This document shows, piece by piece, positions 41,650 to 50,468 of a stretch of DNA of 51,626 nt (positions within the stretch are counted from its first letter, which is position 1; each line of letters begins with the position of its first letter). Below the pieces are notes generated by a model, which saw nothing but the letters and a program-made list of their open reading frames with translations, made no database searches and was not told the DNA's origin. Position numbers and translations under genes: made by a program. The DNA comes from Bacteroidota bacterium (GTDB lineage: Bacteria; Bacteroidota; Bacteroidia; Chitinophagales; Saprospiraceae), in assembly GCA_963169455.1 (NCBI GenBank), contig CAUJDW010000003.1:1-51626 (forward strand), read 5' to 3'.

Positions 41650-42651
41650 ATGGCTGAAAAAACCGCCTTTGTAGTAAAAACGGCAATAGCATTATGGGTG
41701 ATAGCCGGCTGGGCATTCCCGAATCCGGTTCAGGCCCAGAAAATGTCGGGAAACCCCATTCTTCCGGGATGGTACGCCGACCCGGAGGGCGCCGTGTTTG
41801 ACGACAGGTATTGGATTTACCCTACCTATTCGGATGCTTACGAGCGGCAGGTATTCCTGGATGCCTTTTCTTCCCGCGATTTGGCCAAATGGAAAAAGCA
41901 TGGCCGGATACTGGACACTACGGCCGTAAAATGGGCGCACAAAGCGATGTGGGCTCCGGCCATCATCCGGAAAGACGGCCGGTATTTCCTGTTTTTTGCG
42001 GCGAATGACATCCAGAGTGATGCAGAGCAGGGCGGCATCGGCGTCGCCGTGTCGGGCCGGCCGGAGGGGCCGTTTACGGACTATCTGGGCAAGCCCCTGC
42101 TCAGCACCTTCCACAATGGCGCCCAGCCCATCGACCAGTTTGTGTTTCGCGATGCGGACGGGCAGTACTACATGATCTACGGCGGGTGGCGCCATTGCAA
42201 TATCGTTAAGCTGAACGATGATTTTACCGGTTTCGAACCCTACGAGGACGGAACGGTTTTCCGCGAGATCACCCCGGAAGGATATGTGGAAGGGCCTTTT
42301 ATGTTCATCCGGAACGGCAAATACTATTTCATGTGGTCGGAAGGCGGATGGGGCGGCCCGGACTACCGCGTGGCCTATGCCATAGCCGATTCCCCCTTTG
42401 GCCCCTTTGAGCGTATCGGTGTCGTGCTGCAGCAGGACCCCGCTGTCGCCACCGGCGCCGGCCATCATTCCCTGATTCAGGCGCCACATACGGGCGATTG
42501 GTATATCCTGTACCACCGCCGCCCCTTATCCGAAACCCACCCCAACCACCGGGCTACCTGTATCGAGAAGCTGGAATTTGATGAACAGGGCTTTATTAAG
42601 CCTGTGCATATTACCTTTGAGGGGGTGGTGAAAAACAGATTAAAAAAATGA
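41650..42651 (+). CDS. secreted GH43 glycoside hydrolase
   Basis: A 333-residue secreted five-bladed beta-propeller hydrolase of family 43. The signal peptide is AIALWVIAGWAFPNPVQAQ. The three active-site acids are visible: general base Asp44 in LPGWYADPEGAVF, pKa-modulating Asp162 in AQPIDQFVF, and general acid Glu214 in GYVEGPFMF. Family 43 members are mostly alpha-L-arabinofuranosidases, beta-xylosidases or arabinanases acting on plant polysaccharides. Length is that of a single-domain GH43. It sits between the GH106 and GH92 genes in the same direction; 44 bases separate it from GH92, so they may be cotranscribed. Confidence 0.9.
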   Translation: MAEKTAFVVKTAIALWVIAGWAFPNPVQAQKMSGNPILPGWYADPEGAVFDDRYWIYPTYSDAYERQVFLDAFSSRDLAKWKKHGRILDTTAVKWAHKAMWAPAIIRKDGRYFLFFAANDIQSDAEQGGIGVAVSGRPEGPFTDYLGKPLLSTFHNGAQPIDQFVFRDADGQYYMIYGGWRHCNIVKLNDDFTGFEPYEDGTVFREITPEGYVEGPFMFIRNGKYYFMWSEGGWGGPDYRVAYAIADSPFGPFERIGVVLQQDPAVATGAGHHSLIQAPHTGDWYILYHRRPLSETHPNHRATCIEKLEFDEQGFIKPVHITFEGVVKNRLKK

Positions 42652-42695
42652 GAGCTTCATGTGAGCAATAACCAGCTTTGGAAATAAACAGACTT

Positions 42696-45080
42696 ATGAT
42701 GAGCTATAAACTGAGCGGAATCTTATTTTTCCTTTTCCTGGCTTTCTTTCTGAGCAGTTGCACTCCTGCTCCTGCACCCGAAGGCGAGGCCCAATTCGAC
42801 CCCACCTCTTACGTCGACCCCAACATCGGCACCGCCCACAGTCGCTGGTTCTTCTACACCCCGGCCGCCCTCCCCTTCGGCATGGCCAAGCTGGGCCCCA
42901 CCACCGATGCGCACTATGGCAACAAATCGGGCTGGGAAGCCGTGGGCTATGATGAACGCCATACCTCCATCGAGGGCTTTTCCCACGCCCGCGAATTTCA
43001 GGTGGGCGGCATCATCACCATGCCCACCACCGGCAAGCTGGCAACCGTACCCGGCGAACCGGATGACCCGGATAGCGGCTACCGTTCGCGTTTCGACAAA
43101 AGCGAAGAGCTGGCGCAGCCAGGCTATTACAAGGTGCGCCTGAAGGACTACGATATTACCGCCGAACTGACGGCTACGCACCGGGCCGGCTTCCACCGCT
43201 ACACTTTTCCTGCCAACACGCAGTGCAATATCCTCTTCGACATCGGCAATGTGCAGGGCGAAAGCGGGCCCATTCTGGATGCACGTGTAAAGGTGCTGAA
43301 CGATCGGGAAGTGGAAGGTATGGTGCTCACCGCGCCTTATTACGTCGGCCACAACCACTCCCCGGAAGACACCCGCCTGCCCATTTACTTCTACGCGCAG
43401 CTCGGCCGCCCGGCGGATGCTTCCGGCACATTCAGAAAGGATTCCGTTTTTGCTGGCCAGCCGGAAGTGAGCGGGGTAGGAGCGGGGGCCTATTTTACTT
43501 TCCAAACCACGGAGGCGGAAAGCGTGGAGCTTAAAGTGGCCATTTCCTACACTTCCATCGAAAATGCCCGCAGGAATTTCGATGCGGAAGCGCCCGGTAG
43601 GGGTTTTGAGGCCGTGCGGCAGGAAGCCCTGGAGCTTTGGAAGCAGGAACTGGGCAAGATACAGGTGGAAGGAGGCCGCGAAGCGGACCGGGTCAAATTC
43701 TACACCGGCCTGTACCACGCCCTGCTGGGAAGAGGTTTGTACAATGACATCAACGGCGCTTACCCCCGCAACGACGGTTCGGTAGGGCAGCTTCCGCTCG
43801 ATGAACAGGGCCGCCCGGTTCACAATGTGTACAACACCGACGCCGTCTGGGGCGCCTACTGGAACCTCACCCAGCTCTGGGCCCTGGCCTGGCCGGAATA
43901 TTACAACGACTTCGTGCAAACCCACCTGCGCGTGTACCAGGATGCCGGCTGGCTGGGCGACGGCCTGGCCAACAGCAAATACGTCTCGGGCGTGGGCACC
44001 AACTTCGTCGGGCTTGTCATCGCCGCGGCCTACAACTGCGGGATACGCAATTACGATGTGGAACTGGCCTACGAAGCGGCGCTGAAAAACGAGCTGGAGT
44101 GGCAAAACCGGGCGCCGGGCGCCGGCAAGCTCGACATGCGGGGGTTTGTCGAGAAGGGCTTCGTCCCTTTCGTTGACACCTGGACGGCCAGTGAGGCCGG
44201 CGACAAATTCTGCGTGTCGCGCAGCCTGGAATATGCCTTCGGCGCTTATGCCGTGGCGCAGATGGCCCGGCAACTGGGCAAAGAAGCAGACTATAACCGC
44301 CTGATGGACATGGCCGGCTACTGGCGGGTTTCCTACGACACCACCACCGGCTTCGTGCGCCCGCGCTATGCGGATGGCCGCTTCCTGGAGAACTTCAACC
44401 CCTTCGAGGCCTGGCGCGGCTTCCAGGAGGGCAATGCCTGGCAGTACACCTTCTACGTGCCCCACGAACCCGAAGGCCTGGCGGCCCTGATGGGGGAAGA
44501 AGAATTCAACAAACGGCTGGATTCGGTCTTTACCCAGGCGCAGAAAACGGCTTTCGGCGGCGGAAAGGAGGTCAACGCCTTTGCCGGTGTGGAATCCATT
44601 TACAACCACGGCAACCAGCCCAGCCTCCATATTTCCTGGCTCTTCAACCACTCGGGCAAACCCTGGCTCAGCCAGAAATGGACAAGGGCGATCTGCGATG
44701 AGTTCTACGGAACGGACGGCATCCACGGATACGGCTATGGCCAGGATGAAGACCAGGGCCAGCTCGGCGCCTGGTACGTCATGGCCGCCATGGGCCTGTT
44801 CGATGTGAAAGGGCTGTCGGAGGCGGAGCCCCGGATGCAGGTCGGAAGCCCCATCTTTGACCGCATCCGCATCAGGCTGAACCCGGATTATGCCGGCGGC
44901 GAAGCTTTTGTTATCGAAACCCGCAACAATAGCCCGGAAAACGTGTACGTGCAGTCGGGCGCTTTCAACGGCAAGCCGCTGAACGAGGCCCGGCTCCGCT
45001 ATGCCGACATCGTGAAAGGCGGAAAGCTCGTGCTGGACATGGGCCCGAAGCCGAACGAGGACTGGGGGCGGCTGAGGTAA
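42696..45080 (+). CDS. lipoprotein GH92 alpha-mannosidase
   Basis: A 794-residue GH92 family enzyme. The signal peptide ends in a lipobox with Cys22 (FLAFFLSSCTPAP), so it is an outer-membrane or periplasmic lipoprotein. Family motifs: YVDPNIGTAHSRWFFYTPAALPFGMAKLGP, the EGNAWQYTFYVPHEPEGL segment with the proton-donor Glu, and the terminal GYGYGQDEDQGQLGAWYVMAAMGLF block carrying the catalytic Asp residues and Ca2+ environment. GH92 enzymes are Ca2+-dependent exo-alpha-mannosidases acting on N-glycans or yeast-type mannan. The ATG pair at 42696/42699 starts the signal peptide; a TTG at 42678 would add six residues. It likely works with the preceding GH106 and GH43 enzymes. Confidence 0.93.
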   Translation: MMSYKLSGILFFLFLAFFLSSCTPAPAPEGEAQFDPTSYVDPNIGTAHSRWFFYTPAALPFGMAKLGPTTDAHYGNKSGWEAVGYDERHTSIEGFSHAREFQVGGIITMPTTGKLATVPGEPDDPDSGYRSRFDKSEELAQPGYYKVRLKDYDITAELTATHRAGFHRYTFPANTQCNILFDIGNVQGESGPILDARVKVLNDREVEGMVLTAPYYVGHNHSPEDTRLPIYFYAQLGRPADASGTFRKDSVFAGQPEVSGVGAGAYFTFQTTEAESVELKVAISYTSIENARRNFDAEAPGRGFEAVRQEALELWKQELGKIQVEGGREADRVKFYTGLYHALLGRGLYNDINGAYPRNDGSVGQLPLDEQGRPVHNVYNTDAVWGAYWNLTQLWALAWPEYYNDFVQTHLRVYQDAGWLGDGLANSKYVSGVGTNFVGLVIAAAYNCGIRNYDVELAYEAALKNELEWQNRAPGAGKLDMRGFVEKGFVPFVDTWTASEAGDKFCVSRSLEYAFGAYAVAQMARQLGKEADYNRLMDMAGYWRVSYDTTTGFVRPRYADGRFLENFNPFEAWRGFQEGNAWQYTFYVPHEPEGLAALMGEEEFNKRLDSVFTQAQKTAFGGGKEVNAFAGVESIYNHGNQPSLHISWLFNHSGKPWLSQKWTRAICDEFYGTDGIHGYGYGQDEDQGQLGAWYVMAAMGLFDVKGLSEAEPRMQVGSPIFDRIRIRLNPDYAGGEAFVIETRNNSPENVYVQSGAFNGKPLNEARLRYADIVKGGKLVLDMGPKPNEDWGRLR

Positions 45081-45136
45081 ACCGGCAGGCCAGTAAGCAG
45101 GCCCGGAGAAGGCCTGGCGTTTCTGGTTGCGGAGGT

Positions 45137-45175
45137 ACAGGTTACAGGGTTTGCCCAGGGCTCACCTTGCCTCCA
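45137..45175. repeat. short copy of the ~90-bp module
   Basis: GTTACAGGGTTTGCCCAGGG followed by CTCACCTTGCCTCC matches the start of the modules at 6852-7028 and 7971-8141. It lies between the GH92 and SulP genes, where transcription converges. Confidence 0.6.
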
Positions 45176-45199
45176 GGCCGGGGGTTAAACTTCGAAAGT

Positions 45200-46924
45200 T
45201 TATTCCGCCTCGTTGGTTTGGAGCACGTAGGTTCCGTAGCGCTGGATGTCCTTGTTGTCGAAGGAATCGACGGCGTGCTGGATGCGCAGGAAAAAGCGCT
45301 CTTCGCCTATCTTGTCCACCAGCCCGCCTTTGTAGAGGGCGTCGCGCACGGGGCCTTTGACGCTGGAGAGGTAGAATTCGACGCCCTGGGTTTTGCAGTA
45401 GTCGTCGATGTCCTCCAGGGCGTGCATGCCGCTGCTGTCGATGCTGTTGATGCTGTTGGCGTCCAGGATGAAAAGCTTCAGGGCTTTGCCTTTCTTTTCG
45501 ATCTGTTCTTCGATCTTATCCTTGAAATAGGCCACGTTGGCGAAGTAGAGGCGGGCGTCGAAGCGCATGATCAGGATATCGGGGCGGGCCTCGAGGTCAT
45601 CGAAGCGGTCGATGTTTTTGTAGTAGGGCTTGTCGGGTAATTTTCCGAGCACGGCGAAGTGGGGCATGGTGGTTCGGAAGATGATGAGCCCCAGGGAAAG
45701 GGCGACTCCGATGAGGATGCCCTGTTCGATGCCCAGGGCCAGGGTGCCGGCGAAGGTGGCGATGAGCATCCAGAAGTCGGAGCGGTCGGCATGCCAGAGG
45801 TGGACGGCTTCCCTGATATCGATCAGCCCGAAAACGGCCACCATGATGACGGAGGCCAGAATGGCGTTGGGCAGGTAGTAGAACAGCGGGGTCAGGAACA
45901 GCAGGGTCAGGGCGATGAGCAGAGCGCTGATGATGGAGGCCATGCCCGTTTTTGCGCCGGCCTGGTCGTTGACGGCCGTGCGTGAAAAACCGCCGGTGGT
46001 TGGGAAAGCCTGGAAGAAGGAACCTCCGATATTGGCTATGCCCAGCGCGGCCAGTTCCTGGTTGGCGTCCACTTTATAGTTCTTGTGCTTGGCCTGAATG
46101 GCCTTGGCCACCGCGATGCTTTCCATAAAGCTCACCAGCGCGATGGCCAGTGCGATGGGCAGCAGGGTGTTGAAGTTTTCCAGCGAAAAATCCGGCATTG
46201 CGAACGACGGCAGCCCGCCGGGCACTTCGCCCACGATCTTGACGCCCTGTTGCGTCAGCCCCAGCCCCCATACGGCCAGGATGCCGAAGGCGACGGCAAG
46301 CAGCGGCCCGGGAATGGCTTTGTTGATGCGCCTGGCCCCCAGGATCAGCCCGATGCCGGCCAGCCCGATGCCCAGGGCCGCCAGGTTGGTTTCCCCGATG
46401 CGCCTCGCGGCTTCGATCAGGATTTCGTGGACGTGCTCGCTGCCACCCAGCCCGATGCCCAGCAGGTGCTTGAGTTGCGACAGGCCAATGATCAGGGCGG
46501 CTGCCGAGGTGAAACCGCTCACTACCGGGTGAGACAGGAAATTGACCAGGAAACCGAGCCGGAAGGCGCCCAGGAAAAACTGGATCAGGCCGACAAACAG
46601 GGCCAGTGCAATGGCCAGTGCGACATAGGTTTCCGTGCCGGCCTCCGCAATGGCCCCGATGCCCGCCGCAGTCAATAGAGACACCATGGCTACCGGCCCT
46701 ACTGCCAGTTGGCGGGAGGTGCCGAATAAGGCATACAGGATCAGCGGAATGGTGGAGGCATACAGGCCGTAAATGGGCGGCATGCCGGCGATCATGGCGT
46801 AAGCCATGCCCTGGGGAATGAGCATGACGCCCACCGTAAGCCCGGCAGAGAGGTCGCCTTTGAGCTGCGCTCCTTTGTATGATGGAAGCCAGCTGAGTAT
46901 GGGTAGAAACTGCTTGAACCGCAT
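45200..46924 (-). CDS. SulP-family anion transporter with STAS domain
   Basis: A 574-residue inner-membrane transporter. Residues about 1-420 hold the membrane domain with the SulP signature GLTVGVMLIPQGMAYAMIAGMPPIYGLYAS, further helices, and VNDQAGAKTGMASIISALLIALT. Residues about 435-560 form a cytosolic STAS domain (ILIMRFDARLYFANVAYFKD, ILDANSINSIDSSGMHALED) whose Ser-Ser-Gly segment resembles anti-sigma-factor antagonists. SulP members exchange or symport sulfate, bicarbonate or dicarboxylates. Substrate here is unknown. The ATG at 46924 (MRFKQFLP) is preferred over 46945 because relatives begin there. Confidence 0.9.
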   Translation of the reverse strand: MRFKQFLPILSWLPSYKGAQLKGDLSAGLTVGVMLIPQGMAYAMIAGMPPIYGLYASTIPLILYALFGTSRQLAVGPVAMVSLLTAAGIGAIAEAGTETYVALAIALALFVGLIQFFLGAFRLGFLVNFLSHPVVSGFTSAAALIIGLSQLKHLLGIGLGGSEHVHEILIEAARRIGETNLAALGIGLAGIGLILGARRINKAIPGPLLAVAFGILAVWGLGLTQQGVKIVGEVPGGLPSFAMPDFSLENFNTLLPIALAIALVSFMESIAVAKAIQAKHKNYKVDANQELAALGIANIGGSFFQAFPTTGGFSRTAVNDQAGAKTGMASIISALLIALTLLFLTPLFYYLPNAILASVIMVAVFGLIDIREAVHLWHADRSDFWMLIATFAGTLALGIEQGILIGVALSLGLIIFRTTMPHFAVLGKLPDKPYYKNIDRFDDLEARPDILIMRFDARLYFANVAYFKDKIEEQIEKKGKALKLFILDANSINSIDSSGMHALEDIDDYCKTQGVEFYLSSVKGPVRDALYKGGLVDKIGEERFFLRIQHAVDSFDNKDIQRYGTYVLQTNEAE

Positions 46925-47232
46925 AGGTAATCCTTTTTTTTGCAAATTTCGCGGTTTCAGGGGCGGCAGGCAGTGATGAAGGTCACAGTGCCCCCCAGGG
47001 TAGTCGCATTAAACTTTTTTCGCATCAAATGCCGGCATGCGCATCCTGCCGGGAACCCTGGTTAAGCCGTCCGGCGACTTAAAGTCGTCAGACGGCTTGC
47101 CAGGATGCGCCCATCTTTCACAATCCTGCTGCCGGCTTGTTTTAGATGCGATTGCCCCGGGCGAAACCCGGCATCCCCCTCCATCCTGGCGATTTATTCT
47201 TACCTTGGCGCTGTCAACAACCATTGGCCGTT
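46925..47232. other. divergent intergenic region
   Basis: It separates the divergent SulP and AAE-type transporter genes. It contains an imperfect hairpin (47064-47098) but no gene. A clear promoter for either gene was not identified. Confidence 0.4.
47064..47098. repeat. 17-bp stem hairpin
   Basis: AAGCCGTCCGGCGACTT and AAGTCGTCAGACGGCTT form a stem with two mismatches around a one-base loop. It is possibly a REP-like element or a structured leader of the downstream transporter gene. Confidence 0.6.
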
Positions 47233-48876
47233 ATGGATACTCCCGATACTTCCGAAGAAGCTTTACTTTACCTCTTTCTGGCGGCTGCGCTGGGCTCTTT
47301 TGTGGGAAACATCAGAGTGAAGGGCAACAGCCTGGGCGTGGCGGCGGTGCTGTTTGTCGGGCTAGCCATCGGCGCGGCGAAGCCGGATGTAAAGATACCC
47401 GAGGTGATCAAGCTGATGGGGCTGGCTATTTTCGTGTACAGCATCGGCCTGAGTTCCGGCCCGTCCTTTTTCAGTTCCCTCAAGACGAGGGGCACCGCCA
47501 ATCTCATTCTGGCCATGCTGGCGCTTAGCGTGCTGAGCGTCTGCATCTGGGGCGCCGCCCTGTTTTTCGGCTTCGACGCCTCCGGGGCCGCCGGCTTATT
47601 ATCGGGCATCACGACCAACACGCCTGCCCTGGCGGGCCTGCTGGACGCCATACACTCGCAGGGCGGCGAACAGGCCCAGGAGATGTCGAACAACGCCGTA
47701 GTGGGTTATTCCATTTCCTACCCCATGGGCGTGCTGGGGTTGATGATCGCCGTCGTATTCATGCAGCGGATACTCCGGGTGGATTATGCGGCGGAGGCCC
47801 GCGGGCTGGGCAACGAATTTCCCAGCGGGCAGCCCATCATTCACCAGACGGTGGAAGTACAGTTGCCGGAAGCCATCGGTTTTCCGTTGCGGGAGCTCAA
47901 GCAGCGCTTCTCCGCCAGGGTAGTCTTCGGGCGGATGCGGCGCGGCGAGGCATACTCCCTCTGCCACTGGGAAAGCGTTTTCCAGGCCGGCGACCTGGTG
48001 TCCATCATCGGCGAGGAAGCCGAGGTGGCGCGGGTGGCCGCCCTGCTGGGGAATCCGGTGGAAAAAGACCTGTCCGACAACCTGTCGGTTTTCGGCATGC
48101 GGCGGGTGTTCGTTTCCAACCCCAAAATCGCCGGCAAGACCGTCGCTTCGCTCAACCTGCCCGAGAAGTACCAGGTGGTGCTCACCCGCATCCGCCGTGG
48201 CGACGTGGATTCCATCGTGGAGCCCGAGACCGTGCTGGAACTCGGCGACCGCATCCGCATCCTGGCCAAGGAGTCGGACCTGAAAGGCCTGGTTCGCATC
48301 TTCGGCGATTCCTACGAGCACCTCAGCCATATTGACCTGCTCTCCTTCGGGCTGGGCATGGGGCTGGGCATTCTGCTGGGTTCCATCGAGATGGCGCTGC
48401 CGGGAGGCATCCTGTTCAGCCTCGGCTTCGCCGGCGGGCCCCTGGTGGCGGGGCTGCTGCTGTCGTATGTGCGCCGCTCGGGCCCCATCCTGTGGACCCT
48501 GCCTTACTCCGCCAACCTCACCCTGCGGCAAATCGGGCTGATGCTCATGCTGGCCGCCATCGGCATCAATTCCGGCGCCACCTTCCTGGCCACCATGCTC
48601 AGCCCGGTGGGCCCGCAGATGTTCCTGTCCGGCGCGCTGGTCAGCATCCTGGGCGGCATGATCATCCTCTTCGCCGGCTACCGGCTGCTGCGCATCCCCT
48701 TCATCCTGCTCATCGGCATGATCAGCCACCACCCCGCCAACCTGGATTTCGCCAACAACAAGGCGGGCAATAAAATCCCAACCTACGGCTACGCCCTGGT
48801 TTACCCCCTGCTGCTGATCGGCAAGATCATCTTCGTACAGGTGCTGTGGCAGGTGCTCAAATTGTGGGGGCTGTAG
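47233..48876 (+). CDS. AAE/YbjL-family transporter with two TrkA-C domains
   Basis: A 547-residue inner-membrane protein of the aspartate:alanine exchanger (AspT/YidE/YbjL) family. N-terminal membrane half (LYLFLAAALGSFVGNIRVKG, IFVYSIGLSSGPSFFSSL, LLSGITTNTPALAGLLDA), then two cytosolic TrkA-C (RCK_C) domains (about residues 200-280 and 285-365; VEVQLPEAIGFPLREL, PKIAGKTVASLNLPE), then a second membrane half (LGMGLGILLGSIEMALPGGI, LTLRQIGLMLMLAAIGINSG). The inverted duplication with central regulatory domains is typical. Members exchange amino acids or dicarboxylates; the substrate here is unknown. ATG 47233 fits the family, although the frame is open further upstream. Confidence 0.9.
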   Translation: MDTPDTSEEALLYLFLAAALGSFVGNIRVKGNSLGVAAVLFVGLAIGAAKPDVKIPEVIKLMGLAIFVYSIGLSSGPSFFSSLKTRGTANLILAMLALSVLSVCIWGAALFFGFDASGAAGLLSGITTNTPALAGLLDAIHSQGGEQAQEMSNNAVVGYSISYPMGVLGLMIAVVFMQRILRVDYAAEARGLGNEFPSGQPIIHQTVEVQLPEAIGFPLRELKQRFSARVVFGRMRRGEAYSLCHWESVFQAGDLVSIIGEEAEVARVAALLGNPVEKDLSDNLSVFGMRRVFVSNPKIAGKTVASLNLPEKYQVVLTRIRRGDVDSIVEPETVLELGDRIRILAKESDLKGLVRIFGDSYEHLSHIDLLSFGLGMGLGILLGSIEMALPGGILFSLGFAGGPLVAGLLLSYVRRSGPILWTLPYSANLTLRQIGLMLMLAAIGINSGATFLATMLSPVGPQMFLSGALVSILGGMIILFAGYRLLRIPFILLIGMISHHPANLDFANNKAGNKIPTYGYALVYPLLLIGKIIFVQVLWQVLKLWGL

Positions 48877-48997
48877 GAAGCAGGCGAGGTTTGCATGCAC
48901 ATTGCCGGCCCGCGGCGCAGGCAAGGCCGCAAAGAAGGGCTGAATAATTGCAGGAATTTATTAATTTGGGACAGGGAATGAGATAAAACCAATCGAG

Positions 48998-49666
48998 ATG
49001 AAGTGGACCTACAGCATTAAAGGCAAAACCACGGCTGCTTTGCTCCTGGCCATAGTTTTGGGGGTGATCATGCTGACCAACCTCATGGAAAGGAGGCGTT
49101 TTCAGGAACTGGAACGGTCTTTTGCTTCAATATTCGAAGACCGGCTGATGGTGGAAAGCTACCTTTTTCAGCTATATGACAACCTCAAACAAAAGCAGGA
49201 TCTGCTTCAACTGGCCGAAGAGAATGGAATGAGCCCCGGCATCCGGGAGCAACTCGGCGTTTACAAGGAAGGCAGGTCCGAGCTGATTGAGAAGTACATG
49301 CAAACCTATCTCACGGAGGAGGAAAAACTGCAATTCGACAAGTTGAAAACCCTGCTCGTCCGCATGGACGAACTCGAAGGAGAGATTGGCCAGGCCCGGC
49401 TTATGGCCGATGTCCCGCCCAGCCTGTCCCGAACCCATGAAGATGTTACCGCCCAGGCTTTTTCCACGCTTTCGGCCCTGTCCCACATCCAGACAACCGA
49501 GGGGGAAGCACTGAGAAACAAGTCGAAAAAGATCGTCATGGGCAGCGTGTCAGCAGCTTATTTTGAAATGACCGTCCTGATCATCGTTGGGCTTATCATT
49601 CAGGGGCTCATTTTTTCGTCCAGGACACTTATGGTTGCCGACCATCGAAACCATAGCCTGAATTGA
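48998..49666 (+). CDS. membrane protein with four-helix-bundle sensory domain
   Basis: A 222-residue protein with one membrane helix near residues 13-27 (TAALLLAIVLGVIML) and another near 187-207 (AYFEMTVLIIVGLIIQGLIF). Between them a mostly helical, charged periplasmic region of about 155 residues (for example RRRFQELERSFASIFEDRLM and LTEEEKLQFDKLKTLLVRMD) resembles the 4HB_MCP sensory module of chemoreceptors. There is no HAMP, methyl-accepting, kinase or cyclase output domain, so it is a stand-alone sensor-like module that may need a partner, or a truncated receptor. AT-rich upstream leader. Function unknown. Confidence 0.7.
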   Translation: MKWTYSIKGKTTAALLLAIVLGVIMLTNLMERRRFQELERSFASIFEDRLMVESYLFQLYDNLKQKQDLLQLAEENGMSPGIREQLGVYKEGRSELIEKYMQTYLTEEEKLQFDKLKTLLVRMDELEGEIGQARLMADVPPSLSRTHEDVTAQAFSTLSALSHIQTTEGEALRNKSKKIVMGSVSAAYFEMTVLIIVGLIIQGLIFSSRTLMVADHRNHSLN

Positions 49667-49682
49667 GCCGGAGCCTGGCGTT

Positions 49683-50468
49683 TCAGGTATTTAGCGTAAT
49701 AAAGCCGCCGTCGATGGGGTAGAAGCTGCCGGTGATGAAGGCGGCCTCATCGGAGCAGAGGTATAGCGCCAGGTTGGCGATCTCTTCCGGCTCGCCCATG
49801 CGGCCGATGGGCTGGGTCTTTGCCAGTTTTTCGAACATCTCCTTTTCCCGCCCCGGATAGGTGTTGCGCAGATAGCCGTCGACGAAAGGCGTGTGCACCC
49901 GGCCTGGCCCGATAGCGTTGCAGCGGATATTGTGGGCCAGGTAGTCTTTGGCCACCGAGTAGGCCATCGCCAGCACGGCGCCCTTGCTCATGGAGTAGGC
50001 GAAGCGGTCGCTGATGCCCACTACGGAGGCCACGGACGCCAGGTTGAGGATGGCGCCGCCGCCCGACTGTTTCATCAGAGGCAGCCCGAAGTGCAGGCAG
50101 TTGTAAACGCCCTTGATATTGGCCTGATAGATGCGGTCCATGTCCGCTTCCGCGGTGGTTTCGGCATTGCCGATGTGGGCCACTCCGGCGTTGTTCACCA
50201 GGATGTCCAGGCTGCCGGTTTCGCTGAAAATGCTCTGGAATACCTCCCCAACTTCCTGGTGCGCAGCAACATTGCATTTCCGGAAAACGGCCGAACCGCC
50301 TGCCTGCCGTATCCCCAGGGCGGTTTGTTCGCCGCCTTCTTCATCGATATCCAGCAGATACACCCTGGCGCCCTGGCGGGCGAATACTTCGCAGATGCTT
50401 TTGCCGATGCCCTTGGCGCCGCCGGTGACGACGGCGGTTTTGTTCTGAAGGGAAAAAATGGGTTTCAT
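49683..50468 (-). CDS. SDR-family oxidoreductase
   Basis: A 261-residue classical short-chain dehydrogenase. NAD(P)-binding motif VVTGGAKGIGKSICE near residue 13, NNAG in ILVNNAGVAHIG, and the catalytic Ser plus Tyr/Lys in LASVASVVGISDRFAYSMSK; C-terminal CSDEAAFITGSFYPIDGGF is typical. An acidic residue after the second strand (LLDID) favours NAD+ over NADP+. It overlaps the upstream FAH hydrolase gene by four bases (ATGA). This pairing is known from non-phosphorylative L-fucose/L-rhamnose breakdown, where the SDR oxidises 2-keto-3-deoxy-fuconate/rhamnonate to a diketo acid. The exact substrate is inferred. Confidence 0.88.
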   Translation of the reverse strand: MKPIFSLQNKTAVVTGGAKGIGKSICEVFARQGARVYLLDIDEEGGEQTALGIRQAGGSAVFRKCNVAAHQEVGEVFQSIFSETGSLDILVNNAGVAHIGNAETTAEADMDRIYQANIKGVYNCLHFGLPLMKQSGGGAILNLASVASVVGISDRFAYSMSKGAVLAMAYSVAKDYLAHNIRCNAIGPGRVHTPFVDGYLRNTYPGREKEMFEKLAKTQPIGRMGEPEEIANLALYLCSDEAAFITGSFYPIDGGFITLNT

